A program made the translations under genes and the position numbers. The notes below the pieces were generated by a model. It was not told the origin of the DNA. It worked only from the letters and a program-made list of their open reading frames with translations, and searched no databases. A stretch of DNA of 64,000 bases from Luteimonas terricola (GTDB taxonomy: Bacteria; Pseudomonadota; Gammaproteobacteria; Xanthomonadales; Xanthomonadaceae), in NCBI RefSeq assembly GCF_004352845.1, contig NZ_SJRX01000001.1, forward strand, positions 124,001-188,000, written 5' to 3'. Of this stretch, positions 47,059 to 59,225 are shown piece after piece. Position 1 is the stretch's first letter. Each line of letters opens with the position of its first letter.

Positions 47059-49419
47059 TCACCGCGGCGGCGGCGGCGCGAGCACGCTGCGGTCGCCGTT
47101 GTGCTCCGGTGGCGAAACCACGCCAGCGGCCTCCATGGCCTCGACCAGGCGCGCGGCGCGGTTGTAGCCGATCTTGAGCCGACGCTGCACGCCCGAGATC
47201 GACGCCCGCCGGGTCTCGGTCACCACGCGCACGGCCTCGTCGTAGAGCGGATCGCTCTCGTCGCCGCTGCTGCTGGATTCGGGCAGTCCGGTGGCGCCGA
47301 CCACGACGCCGTCGCCCATCGTCTGCACTTCCTCGAGCACGCCCTCGACGTAGTCCGGGCCGCCGCACGACTGCTTGAGGTTCTCGACCACGCGGTGCAC
47401 TTCCTCGTCGGAGACGAAGGCGCCGTGCACGCGCTCCGGCATGGCGGTTCCGGGCGGCAGGTAGAGCATGTCGCCATGGCCGAGCAGCGTCTCGGCGCCG
47501 CTCTGGTCGAGGATCGTGCGCGAGTCGATCTTGCTCGACACCTGGAACGCGATGCGCGTGGGGATGTTGGCCTTGATCAGGCCGGTGATCACGTCCACCG
47601 ACGGCCGCTGCGTGGCCAGGATCAGGTGGATGCCGGCGGCGCGCGACTTCTGCGCCAGGCGTGCGATCAGCTCCTCCACCTTCTTGCCGACGATCATCAT
47701 CATGTCGGCGAACTCGTCGATGAAGATGACGATGAAGGGCAGCGGCTCGAGCGGTTGCGGCAGCTCGTCGATTTCCGGGTTGGGCTTGAACAGCGGGTCC
47801 AGCAGCGGCTGGCCGCTGTCCTGGGCGTCCTTCACCTTCTTGTTGAAGCCGGCCAGGTTGCGCACGCCCACCGCGCTCATCAGCTTGTAGCGGCGCTCCA
47901 TCTCGGCCACGCACCAGCGCAGGCCGTTGGCAGCCTCCTTCATGTCGGTGACCACCGGCGCGAGCAGGTGCGGGATGCCCTGGTAGACGCTGAGCTCGAG
48001 CATCTTCGGGTCGATCATCAGCATGCGCACGTCCTTGGCGGACGCCTTGTACAGCAGGCTCAGCACCATGGCGTTCACCGCCACCGACTTGCCGGAACCG
48101 GTGGTGCCGGCCACCAGCAGGTGTGGCATGCGAGCGAGGTCGGCCACCGTCGGCCGCCCGGCGATGTCCTTGCCCAGCGCCAGCGTGAGCGGGCTGCCGG
48201 ACTTGTCGTATTCCTTGGAGCGCAGCAGCTCGGAGAGGTAGATCATCTCGCGGTGCGTGTTCGGCGTTTCCAGGCCGACCACCGACTTGCCGGGAATCAC
48301 GTCGACCACGCGCACGGACTTCACCGACAGGCCGCGGGCGATGTCCTTGTCCAGCGAACTGATCTGGCTGACCTTGATGCCGGGTGCCGGCTCGATCTCG
48401 AAGCGGGTGATCACCGGGCCCGGATAGGCGCCGACCACCTGCGCATCGATGCGGAAGTCCTTGAGCTTGAACTCGATCTGCCGCGACAGCGTTTCCAGCG
48501 TGTCCTCGTCGTAGCCCTTGGGCTGCGGCTTGGGATCGTCGAGCAGCGCCAGCGGCGGGATGCCGCTGCCGTCGGCGACGTTGAACAGCGGGATCTGCTG
48601 CTCGCGCTTGGCGCGCTCACTCTTCTCCACCACTGCCGCCGGCGGGGGCTCGATCCGCACCGGTGCGCGCCTGGCGCGCAGTTCGGTCTCGATCTTGCGG
48701 GTCTCGGTGCGCTCCTCGCGCATGGTCCGGGCGTCCTGCCACTCGCCGGCCTGCTTGCTGCCGCGGCGGAACAGCTCGGGCAGCCTCAGCACCCACTTGC
48801 CGATCGTGTCCATGACCCCGAACCAGGACAGGCCGGTGGCCAGCGTCACCGACACCAGCAGCAGCGCCAGCAGGAACAGGTTGCCGCCGATGCCGCCGAA
48901 GCCGGCATACAGCGAATTGCCCACCAGCCGCCCGAGGATGCCGCCGCCACCTTCCGGCAGCCCCTCCACGGCGCGAAACCGGAGGTACAGCAAACCGGTG
49001 GCGGCGATGATGAAGCCGACGATGCCGACCAGGCGCAGCGCCGGACCGAGGTCGGCCTGGCCGTCGCCATCGGTGTCCATGCCGAACAGCGCGATCCAGG
49101 CCACCGCGCCCAGGACCAGCGGCAGCACGAAGGCGACGTAGCCGAACAGGCCCAGCAGCATGCCGGCGGTCCAGGCCCCGACCTTGCCGCCGGCGTTGTG
49201 CAGCGGTGCAGTCAGGTTTCCGGAGTTGCTCCAGCCCGGATCCTGGGACGAATACGTCACCAGGCACACCAGCAGGTAGACCAGCAGCGGCGCGATCGCG
49301 ATCAGGGCGATGTCGCGCAGCAGCTTCTGTCGCCTGGGGTTGGGCGTCGAGGCAGCCGCACGCGGTGCCGCGTTGCGCTGGCGCCGGGTGCCGCGTTCGG
49401 ATGCCGGACGTGCTGCCAC
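47059..49419 (-). CDS. ftsK: DNA translocase FtsK
   Basis: A 786-residue chromosome segregation motor. Four N-terminal membrane helices lie between residues 35 and 200; a short charged linker follows (about 210-290). The motor has [15 protein letters not shown] (Walker A) and [14 protein letters not shown] (Walker B). The last 65 residues ([36 protein letters not shown]) form the gamma winged helix that reads KOPS and contacts XerD. GTG 49419 is the start seen. An AT-rich palindrome lies upstream, and lolA follows on the same strand. Confidence 0.95.
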   Translation of the reverse strand: MAARPASERGTRRQRNAAPRAAASTPNPRRQKLLRDIALIAIAPLLVYLLVCLVTYSSQDPGWSNSGNLTAPLHNAGGKVGAWTAGMLLGLFGYVAFVLPLVLGAVAWIALFGMDTDGDGQADLGPALRLVGIVGFIIAATGLLYLRFRAVEGLPEGGGGILGRLVGNSLYAGFGGIGGNLFLLALLLVSVTLATGLSWFGVMDTIGKWVLRLPELFRRGSKQAGEWQDARTMREERTETRKIETELRARRAPVRIEPPPAAVVEKSERAKREQQIPLFNVADGSGIPPLALLDDPKPQPKGYDEDTLETLSRQIEFKLKDFRIDAQVVGAYPGPVITRFEIEPAPGIKVSQISSLDKDIARGLSVKSVRVVDVIPGKSVVGLETPNTHREMIYLSELLRSKEYDKSGSPLTLALGKDIAGRPTVADLARMPHLLVAGTTGSGKSVAVNAMVLSLLYKASAKDVRMLMIDPKMLELSVYQGIPHLLAPVVTDMKEAANGLRWCVAEMERRYKLMSAVGVRNLAGFNKKVKDAQDSGQPLLDPLFKPNPEIDELPQPLEPLPFIVIFIDEFADMMMIVGKKVEELIARLAQKSRAAGIHLILATQRPSVDVITGLIKANIPTRIAFQVSSKIDSRTILDQSGAETLLGHGDMLYLPPGTAMPERVHGAFVSDEEVHRVVENLKQSCGGPDYVEGVLEEVQTMGDGVVVGATGLPESSSSGDESDPLYDEAVRVVTETRRASISGVQRRLKIGYNRAARLVEAMEAAGVVSPPEHNGDRSVLAPPPPR

Positions 49420-49453
49420 GTGTGATCAGACCTTAAGAAGTTGCCGCAATGGG

Positions 49454-49467
49454 ATGATTCTAATCAT
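49454..49467. promoter_or_regulatory. AT-rich inverted repeat in the ftsK promoter region
   Basis: ATGATT-CT-AATCAT lies in the 56-base gap between the ald stop and the ftsK start. On the minus strand it contains TAGAAT, a fair -10, 39 bases before the ftsK start codon. Such a palindrome in very GC-rich DNA suggests a regulator site overlapping the promoter. Confidence 0.4.
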
Positions 49468-49475
49468 ATTCCGCC

Positions 49476-50546
49476 TCAAACAGCCATGCCAAGCAGCGCC
49501 GAATGGACCAGCTTGCCATCGGCCACGTTGATGCCGCGGGCCAGCGCGGGATCGGCCTGCCAGTCGCCGCCGGCCGCGAGCCGGTTCACCCAGGGCAGGA
49601 TCGTTGCGCAGATCGCCTGCGACGAGGTCTGCGGCACGGCACCGGGCATGTTGGTCACGCAGAAGTGGGTCACGCCCTCCTCCACATAGGTCGGATCCTT
49701 CCAGGTGGTCGGACGCGAGGTTTCGAAGCAGCCGCCCTGGTCGATGGCGATGTCCACCAGCACGCTGCCCGGCTCCATGGCCTTGAGCATGTCGCGGGTC
49801 AGCACCTTGGGCGCGCGTGCGCCGGCCACCAGCACCGCACCGATCACCAGGTCGGCAGAAGCCACCTCGCGCGCGACCACGTCGTGGTACGGATAGAGCG
49901 CGGTGACGTTGGCGCCCAGGCGCATCATCTCGTCCATGCGGTCGGTGCGCATCTCGAACACGGTGACGTTGGCGCCGCCGGCCGCGGCCAGCGCGGCGGA
50001 CGCGCCGCCGGCCTTGCCCGCGCCGAAGACCACCACCTTGCCGCGCTCCGTCGACGGCAGCCCGCCGAGCAGCTTGCCCTTGCCACCCTCGGGCTGGTGC
50101 AGAAGATGCGTACCCACCTGCACGCCGATGCGGCCAGCCACGATCGACATCGGCGCCAGCAGCGGCAGGTCGCCGTTGGGCAGTTCGACGGTCTCGAAGG
50201 CGACGCCGGTCAGGCCGATGTCGAGCAGGCTGCGGGTCAGCGCCGGCTCGGCCGCCAGGTGCAGGTAGCAGAACAGCAGGTGGTCGCGGCGCAGGTGCAG
50301 CAGGTCGCCGGCGATCGGCTCCTTGACCTTCACGATCATCTCGCCCTTTTCGTACAGCGCGGCGGCATCGGGAGCGATGTTGACGCCCAGCGCCGTGTAC
50401 TGGTCGTCGGCGAAGCCGGACTTCAGGCCGGCGTCCTTCTCCAGCCACACCTCGTGGCCGCGCTTGACCAGATCGCCAGCCGCGGCGGGCACGAGTGCGA
50501 CGCGCCCTTCAAGGATTTTGGTTTCCTTCGGAACGCCGATGCGCAT
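49476..50546 (-). CDS. ald: alanine dehydrogenase
   Basis: A 356-residue NAD-dependent enzyme interconverting alanine and pyruvate plus ammonia. MRIGVPKETKILEGRVALVP opens with the conserved substrate-binding Arg, EKGEMIVKVKEP carries the catalytic Lys, LAPMSIVAGRIGVQVGTHLL follows, and VVVFGAGKAGGASAALAAAGGANVTVFE is the NAD-binding loop (GAGKAG, a slight variant of the usual GAGVVG). ATG 50546 has GGAGAGGA upstream; an ATG eight codons earlier lacks family character. A terminator and a leader peptide frame lie just upstream. Confidence 0.94.
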   Translation of the reverse strand: MRIGVPKETKILEGRVALVPAAAGDLVKRGHEVWLEKDAGLKSGFADDQYTALGVNIAPDAAALYEKGEMIVKVKEPIAGDLLHLRRDHLLFCYLHLAAEPALTRSLLDIGLTGVAFETVELPNGDLPLLAPMSIVAGRIGVQVGTHLLHQPEGGKGKLLGGLPSTERGKVVVFGAGKAGGASAALAAAGGANVTVFEMRTDRMDEMMRLGANVTALYPYHDVVAREVASADLVIGAVLVAGARAPKVLTRDMLKAMEPGSVLVDIAIDQGGCFETSRPTTWKDPTYVEEGVTHFCVTNMPGAVPQTSSQAICATILPWVNRLAAGGDWQADPALARGINVADGKLVHSALLGMAV

Positions 50547-50570
50547 CTCTTGTCCTCTCCAGTCCTGCAC

Positions 50571-50592
50571 AAAAAACGCCGCATGTGCGGCG
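50571..50592 (-). terminator. intrinsic terminator 25 bases upstream of ald (candidate attenuator)
   Basis: On the minus strand, CGCCGC-ACAT-GCGGCG (50592 to 50577) is followed by six T (50576-50571). No other minus-strand gene lies upstream except the 32-codon leader frame, so its natural role would be to stop the ald leader transcript. GGCGGCG in the leader (plus-strand positions 50666-50672) can pair with the first half of this stem, which would form an antiterminator. Confidence 0.75.
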
Positions 50593-50605
50593 AGTCGTCG
50601 TCCTG

Positions 50606-51673
<1,068 letters not shown>

Positions 51674-51712
51674 GTCCCGGCGCGCGTCGGGCCGGGCCGG
51701 CTGAGTCCGGGC

Positions 51713-52849
51713 ATGCCCGTCGCGCGCATCCATGCCTCGCTTGCCGGGATTCCGGCCGCCGCCTGGGACGCACTGCATGACGGCGGCAATCCTTTCGTCG
51801 CGCATGCCTTCCTCGAAGGCCTCGAATCCAGCGGCTGCCTGCGCGCGGGCTGGGGCTGGACGCCGCACCACGTCACGCTGTGGAAAGGCGATGCGCTGGT
51901 CGCGGCCGCGCCGGGCTACCTGAAGGACAACTCGCACGGCGAATTCGTGTTCGACCACGCCTGGGCCCATGCCTATGCGCGCTACGGCCGCGACTATTTC
52001 CCGAAGTGGCTGGGCGCGGTGCCCTACTCGCCGGTGACCGGGCCGCGACTGCTGGCGCGCGACGACGCCGCGCGCGCTGCGCTGCTCGACGCCATCGTCG
52101 ACGAGGTGCGCGGACTGGGCCTGTCGTCGGCGCACCTCAACTTCCACGAGGCCGGCGAAGACGCCGCCTTCGGCGACGAGTGGATGCGTCGCAGCGACAT
52201 CCAGTACCACTGGCGCAACGACGCCGGCTGGCCGGACTTCGCCGCCTTCCTTGCGGACATGGACCATCGCCATCGCAAGAACATCCGCCAGGAACGGGCG
52301 AAGGTCGTGCGCGCGGGCGTGACCTTCCGCGTACTGCACGGCGACGAGGCCAGCGAGACCGACCTGGCGCACATGCATGCCTTCTACCTGGAAACCTTTG
52401 CCGACTACGGCAATGCGCCGGCGCTGACCCTCGACTTCCTGCAGCACCTGGCCCGCACGCTGCCGCGCGCGCTGGTGCTGGTACTCGCCGACCTCGACGG
52501 CGAAGCCATCGCCGGCGCGCTGTGCCTGCGCGGGCGCGACACCCTGTACGGACGCTACTGGGGTGCCGTACGCCAGCTGCCCGGCCTGCACTTCGAGACC
52601 TGCTACTACCAGGGCATCGAGTACTGCCTGCGCGAAGGCCTCACGCACTTCGAACCCGGCGCACAGGGCGAGCACAAGATCGCGCGCGGCTTCCTGCCGA
52701 CACCCGTGCGCAGCCGCCACTGGATCGCCGACCCCGACTTCCGCCGTGCGCTGCGGGACTGGTGCCGCGAGGAAGAAGCCGCGGTCGAAGGCATGGCACG
52801 GACGCTGGTTCGGCGCTCTCCGTTCCGCGATGCCGGGCCGGCAACGTGA
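51713..52849 (+). CDS. GNAT-like protein of the COG3146 family (DUF482)
   Basis: A 378-residue protein: WDALHDGGNPFVAHAFLEGLESSGC, PLYLK-like VAAAPGYLKDNSHGEFVFDHAWAHAYARYGRDYFPKW, PVTGPRLL, then HRKNIRQERAKV and GRYWGAVRQLPGLHFETCYYQGIEYCLREGL. These blocks are constant in COG3146 proteins, which have a double GNAT fold like peptidoglycan-bridge aminoacyltransferases. The substrate is unknown. It precedes aat, another aminoacyl-transferring GNAT-fold enzyme, with GTGA overlap, so the two are translated together. Confidence 0.88.
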   Translation: MPVARIHASLAGIPAAAWDALHDGGNPFVAHAFLEGLESSGCLRAGWGWTPHHVTLWKGDALVAAAPGYLKDNSHGEFVFDHAWAHAYARYGRDYFPKWLGAVPYSPVTGPRLLARDDAARAALLDAIVDEVRGLGLSSAHLNFHEAGEDAAFGDEWMRRSDIQYHWRNDAGWPDFAAFLADMDHRHRKNIRQERAKVVRAGVTFRVLHGDEASETDLAHMHAFYLETFADYGNAPALTLDFLQHLARTLPRALVLVLADLDGEAIAGALCLRGRDTLYGRYWGAVRQLPGLHFETCYYQGIEYCLREGLTHFEPGAQGEHKIARGFLPTPVRSRHWIADPDFRRALRDWCREEEAAVEGMARTLVRRSPFRDAGPAT

Positions 52850-53616
52850 GTCGCAAGCTGCCAGCCCTGCTGGGTACCAATCCGGGCGCTCCTTTCCCGG
52901 ACCCCGAGACCGCGCTGCGCGAGCCCGACGGGCTGCTGGCGATCGGCGGCGACCTCAGTCCGCGGCGCCTGCTCAACGCCTACGCCAACGGCATCTTCCC
53001 CTGGTATTCGCAGGGGCAGCCGCTGCTGTGGTGGTCGCCGGACCCGCGCACCGTGTTCGCCACCGACGGCGTGCACCTGTCATCGCGCTTCCGCCGCCAG
53101 CTGCGCCGCTCGGACTGGACGGTGGTCGCAGACCGCGCCTTCGACCAGGTGGTGCTGGCCTGCGCCACCGCGCCGGGCCGCGGCGGGCACGGCACCTGGA
53201 TCACCGATGCCATGCGCGCGGCCTACTCCACCCTGCATGCCATCGGCCATGCGCACTCGATCGAGGTGCTCGACGGGCAGGGGCGCCTCGTCGGCGGCCT
53301 GTATGGCGTGGCGGTGGGCCGGATGTTCTTCGGCGAAAGCATGTTCAGCGGCGAGAGCGGCGGCTCCAAGGTCGCGCTCGCCGCGCTGGCCCGGGTCCTG
53401 CACGGCTGGGGCTGGCCGCTGCTCGATGCCCAGGTGGAGAACGCACACCTGCAGCGGATGGGCGCACAGGCCTGGGCACGGCCACGCTTCCTTGCCGAGG
53501 TGCGGCGGCTGGCCGCGCTGCCGGGCCGTGTCGGCCCCTGGGACGCGGCGTTCGGACTGCCTGCAGCCAGCCTCGGGACCGCGTCCGGAAGCGAGGGGCA
53601 TTGGGCGCCCGTTTAA
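52846..53616 (+). CDS. aat: leucyl/phenylalanyl-tRNA-protein transferase
   Basis: A 256-residue N-end rule enzyme that adds Leu or Phe from tRNA to proteins with N-terminal Arg or Lys, marking them for ClpS/ClpAP. PDGLLAIGGDLSPRRLLNAYANGIFPWYSQGQPLLWWSPDPRTV is the diagnostic block, followed by TWITDAMRAAYSTLH, GGLYGVAVGRMFFGESMFS and SGGSKVALAAL. GTG 52846 overlaps the previous stop. The clpA and clpS genes for the same pathway are 0.4-3 kb downstream. Confidence 0.96.
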   Translation: MSRKLPALLGTNPGAPFPDPETALREPDGLLAIGGDLSPRRLLNAYANGIFPWYSQGQPLLWWSPDPRTVFATDGVHLSSRFRRQLRRSDWTVVADRAFDQVVLACATAPGRGGHGTWITDAMRAAYSTLHAIGHAHSIEVLDGQGRLVGGLYGVAVGRMFFGESMFSGESGGSKVALAALARVLHGWGWPLLDAQVENAHLQRMGAQAWARPRFLAEVRRLAALPGRVGPWDAAFGLPAASLGTASGSEGHWAPV

Positions 53617-53706
53617 CCGGAATTTTGCACGGCGGGCCCGTCCATGCGACAATTGCCGTCTTTCGGGCCCCAGGCCCGGTCCCTTGATTCGGTCAGTACA
53701 GCACGC

Positions 53707-53925
53707 ATGGCGAAAGACGATGTCATTGAATTCGAAGGCTCGATCTCCGAGACGCTTCCCAACACGGTGTTCCGTGTGAAGCTGGAGAACGGGCACGAGA
53801 TCATCGCGCACATCTCCGGGCGCATGCGCAAGAACTACATCCGCATCCTCACCGGTGATCGCGTCAAGGTCGAAATGACCCCGTACGACCTCACCAAGGG
53901 TCGCATCACCTACCGGATGAAGTAA
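53707..53925 (+). CDS. infA: translation initiation factor IF-1
   Basis: A 72-residue S1/OB-fold protein, [18 protein letters not shown], then [25 protein letters not shown] and [27 protein letters not shown]. It blocks the ribosomal A site during initiation. Length and sequence are almost invariant in proteobacteria. It lies in the conserved aat-infA-clpA order, 90 bases after aat, and ends at a bidirectional terminator. Confidence 0.98.
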   Translation: MAKDDVIEFEGSISETLPNTVFRVKLENGHEIIAHISGRMRKNYIRILTGDRVKVEMTPYDLTKGRITYRMK

Positions 53926-53950
53926 GGCGCCACCCGCGCCCGAAGAAGAA

Positions 53951-53974
53951 AGGCGGCCCTGGGGCCGCCTTTTT
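53951..53974. terminator. bidirectional intrinsic terminator between infA and clpA
   Basis: AGGCGGCC-CTGG-GGCCGCCT followed by TTTT on the plus strand; the minus strand has the same stem followed by TTTCTTCTTC. It lies 25 bases after infA and about 20 bases after the clpA stop in the other direction, so it can serve both converging genes. Confidence 0.93.
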
Positions 53975-53995
53975 CATGCCCGCGGCGCGGCGCCG

Positions 53996-56284
<2,289 letters not shown>

Positions 56285-56466
56285 GGGGCGTGTGCCTCCT
56301 GGATTCACTGCTTACCAGATGGGGATGCCCAAGGGACTTTTCCATCCGGCGACGGATTCCTTGTAGGCCCTTGCCCGCGCCGTTGGCAAGCACCATCCAC
56401 GGATCCCAGTATCCCGGCCGCGCGTGTCATCGCGGAGTGAGGCGCACACGGGCGCCGGTGCAAGGC

Positions 56467-56787
<321 letters not shown>

Positions 56788-56795
56788 AGCCCCCG

Positions 56796-56801
56796 ATTAT
56801 A
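56796..56801 (-). promoter_or_regulatory. -10 TATAAT of clpS, probably leaderless transcript
   Basis: A perfect TATAAT on the minus strand ends eight bases upstream of the clpS ATG (sequence TATAAT-CGGGGGCT-ATG). The transcription start would fall within about one to three bases of the start codon. The layout is the same as that of the ald leader (TATACT-8-ATG). Confidence 0.65.
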
Positions 56802-56935
56802 CCGGCGCGCCCGGTGGACGGCCCCCGCCGCGCAGGGGAAAATGCCCTGCCCACCCACGGTGACCACATGCAGCCTGCCAGCCCCGCAACCATGGACCGC
56901 GACCACGCCCCGATGCGTGCGGGCGCGCGTGGGCG

Positions 56936-57424
56936 GTGCGGGCCGTGACCTATCGACAGGGGCGGTTCTGGCAACCCGACGTGACCGTGGCCACCGTGGT
57001 GGTGGACGGCGGCCGCGTGCTCTGCGTCGAGGAACACTCGGGTGGCCGGCTGGTGCTGAACCAGCCCGCCGGCCACCTCGAGCCCGACGAGGACCTGGTG
57101 GAGGCCGCGGTCCGCGAAACGCTCGAGGAGTCGGGCTGGAGCGTGGAGCCCACGGCCTTCATCGGCGCCTACCAGTGGACCTCGCCGGGCCAGCCCGGCG
57201 GCAAGCCGGGTCGCCACTACCTGCGCTTCGCCTTCGCCGCGCGGCCGCTATCGCATGATCCGGCGCGGACGCTGGACCAGGGCATCGTGCGCGCGCTGTG
57301 GCTGACGCCGGCCGAGCTCCAGGCCCAGGCCGACCGCCATCGCAGCCCCCTGGTCTGGCAGGTCGTGGCCGACCATCTGGCCGGCAGCCGGCAGCCGCTG
57401 TCGCTGCTGCGCTCGGTGCGCTGA
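56936..57424 (+). CDS. NUDIX hydrolase (NudJ-like phosphatase)
   Basis: A 162-residue NUDIX enzyme. [54 protein letters not shown] contains the full box G-x5-E-x7-RE-x2-EE-x-G ([22 protein letters not shown]). The NQPAGH start is typical of NudJ (HMP-PP/thiamine-related phosphatase). GTG 56936 is taken; GTG 56945 is equally possible. Its stop overlaps the mnmA ATG, the same nudJ-mnmA-hflD order as in E. coli. Confidence 0.92.
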   Translation: MRAVTYRQGRFWQPDVTVATVVVDGGRVLCVEEHSGGRLVLNQPAGHLEPDEDLVEAAVRETLEESGWSVEPTAFIGAYQWTSPGQPGGKPGRHYLRFAFAARPLSHDPARTLDQGIVRALWLTPAELQAQADRHRSPLVWQVVADHLAGSRQPLSLLRSVR

Positions 57425-58536
57425 TGGCCGCGCCCGGCGTCATCGTCGGCATGTCCGGCGGCGTGGATTCATCGGTCGCCGCCCTGCGCCTGCGCGACGC
57501 CGGAGAGCCGATCGCCGGCCTGTTCATGGACAACTGGGCCGACGACGGCAGCGGCCACTGCCGCGCCGACGAGGACCGGCGCGACGCCGTGGCGGTGTGC
57601 GGGCGGCTCGGCATCCCCATCCACTTCCGCGACTTCTCGCAGGAGTACTGGGCCGGCGTGTTCGAACACTTCCTCGCCGATTACGCCGTCGGGCGCACAC
57701 CGAACCCGGACGTGCTGTGCAACCGCGAGATCAAGTTCAAGCATTTCCTCGACGCCGCCCGCGAGCTGGGCGCGGCGCGCATCGCCACCGGGCACTACGC
57801 CCGCGTCGACCACGACGGCCGTCACTGGCGCCTGCTGCGCGCCGCCGACCGCAGCAAGGACCAGAGCTACTTCCTGCACCAGCTGGGGCAGGAACAGCTC
57901 GCCGCCACCCTGTTCCCACTGGGCGGACTGCAGAAGGACGCGGTGCGTGGGATGGCCGCCGCCGCGGGGCTGCCGACGGCCGCCAAGAAGGATTCAACCG
58001 GCATCTGCTTCGTCGGCGAGCGCGACTTCCGCGAGTTCCTCGGCCAGTACCTGCCCGCGCGCGCCGGCGAGATCCGCACGCCCGACGGCCAGGTCGTGGG
58101 CGGACACCAGGGCGTGTTCTACTACACCCTGGGCCAGCGCGAAGGCCTGCACATCGGTGGCCGCCGCGGCTTCGCCGACCGGCCGTGGTACGTGGTCGGC
58201 AAGGACGTGGCCGGCAACGTGCTCACCGTTGACCAGGGGCATGACAGCCCCTGGCTCATGTCGCAGGCGCTGCGCAGCGAAACCGCGCACTGGATCGCCG
58301 GCGCACCCCCATCCACCGTTTTCCGCTGCACGGCGCAGACGCGCTACCGCCAGCAAGAGGAGCCATGCGAAGTGACCGTTGATGATTCCGGGACCCTGCG
58401 GGTCGCCTTCGAGCGCCCCCAGCGCGCCGTGACGCCCGGCCAGTCCGTGGTCCTGTACGACGGCGAGGCCTGCCTGGGCGGCGCCGTGATCGCGACTACC
58501 GACGCCCCGGCGGGCACGAGGGGAGTGCCGGCATGA
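57424..58536 (+). CDS. mnmA: tRNA-specific 2-thiouridylase
   Basis: A 370-residue enzyme that thiolates U34 of Glu, Gln and Lys tRNAs. [16 protein letters not shown] is the PP-loop, [13 protein letters not shown] holds the first catalytic Cys and [19 protein letters not shown] the second; the [15 protein letters not shown] block and C-terminal beta-barrel are complete. ATG overlaps the NUDIX stop (TGATG) and its stop overlaps hflD (ATGA), so three genes form one operon. Confidence 0.97.
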   Translation: MAAPGVIVGMSGGVDSSVAALRLRDAGEPIAGLFMDNWADDGSGHCRADEDRRDAVAVCGRLGIPIHFRDFSQEYWAGVFEHFLADYAVGRTPNPDVLCNREIKFKHFLDAARELGAARIATGHYARVDHDGRHWRLLRAADRSKDQSYFLHQLGQEQLAATLFPLGGLQKDAVRGMAAAAGLPTAAKKDSTGICFVGERDFREFLGQYLPARAGEIRTPDGQVVGGHQGVFYYTLGQREGLHIGGRRGFADRPWYVVGKDVAGNVLTVDQGHDSPWLMSQALRSETAHWIAGAPPSTVFRCTAQTRYRQQEEPCEVTVDDSGTLRVAFERPQRAVTPGQSVVLYDGEACLGGAVIATTDAPAGTRGVPA

Positions 58537-59141
58537 GCGACATCCACGACCGCATGCTCGCGCTGGCCGGACTGGCGCAGGCGCTGCGCCAGGTGCGCCG
58601 CGTGGCCGAGACCGGCCAGGCCGAAGGCACCGTGCTCGAGACCGCGCTCGGCAGCGTGTTCCGGATCGACGCCGACTCCACCGGCGAGATCTACGGCGGC
58701 GTGGCCAACGTGCGCCCCGGCCTGATGCTGGTGCGCGATTACCTGGCCAACAAGGGCCAGGATCCGCTGCTGCCGAAGCTCGCGCTGGCCGTGACCCAGC
58801 TCGAACGGCGCTTCGTGCAGGACGACGACATCGCAGGCCGCGTGCACGAGGGCATCCTCACAGCGAAGATCGAAGCCGAGCGCCTGGGGACCGCGCATCC
58901 CGAAGTGCTTGCGAAGCTCGGCACTCTCTACGCCGACACCGTCAGCCAGCTGCGCCCGCGCGTGCTGGTGCAGGGCAACCCGCACTACCTGGGGCAGGCG
59001 GCCATCGTTGCCGAGATCCGCGCGATGCTGCTGGCTGCGCTGCGATCGGCGGTGCTGTGGCGACAGTTCGGTGGCAGCCCCTGGGATTTCCTGCTGCGTC
59101 GCGGAGCCATGGCGCAGGCGGTCGAGGACCTGCTGGGCTGA
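58533..59141 (+). CDS. hflD: high frequency lysogenization protein HflD homologue
   Basis: A 202-residue all-helical membrane-associated protein. [45 protein letters not shown] and LPRVLV-like [51 protein letters not shown] are the HflD blocks. In E. coli it sequesters lambda CII; its normal role near mnmA is unclear. ATG overlaps the mnmA stop. A bidirectional terminator follows. Confidence 0.95.
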   Translation: MSDIHDRMLALAGLAQALRQVRRVAETGQAEGTVLETALGSVFRIDADSTGEIYGGVANVRPGLMLVRDYLANKGQDPLLPKLALAVTQLERRFVQDDDIAGRVHEGILTAKIEAERLGTAHPEVLAKLGTLYADTVSQLRPRVLVQGNPHYLGQAAIVAEIRAMLLAALRSAVLWRQFGGSPWDFLLRRGAMAQAVEDLLG

Positions 59142-59176
59142 CAGCTCCGTTGCGGCCACCGGTAATCATGCAAAGA

Positions 59177-59201
59177 AAACGCCCGGCCATGCCGGGCGTT
59201 T
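59177..59201. terminator. bidirectional intrinsic terminator between hflD and acnB
   Basis: AAAACGCCCGGC-CAT-GCCGGGCGTTT: a 7-bp GC stem extended by A-T pairs, with T or A runs on both sides. It lies 35 bases after hflD and 25 bases beyond the acnB stop, so it can end both converging transcripts. Confidence 0.88.
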
Positions 59202-59225
59202 CCGTGTCGGCAGCAGCGGCGTCGA

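Noticed and set aside
47017-49425. 802-codon plus-strand frame opposite ftsK
   Set aside because: Shadow of ftsK; His/Arg/Gln-rich with no recognisable domain or ribosome site.
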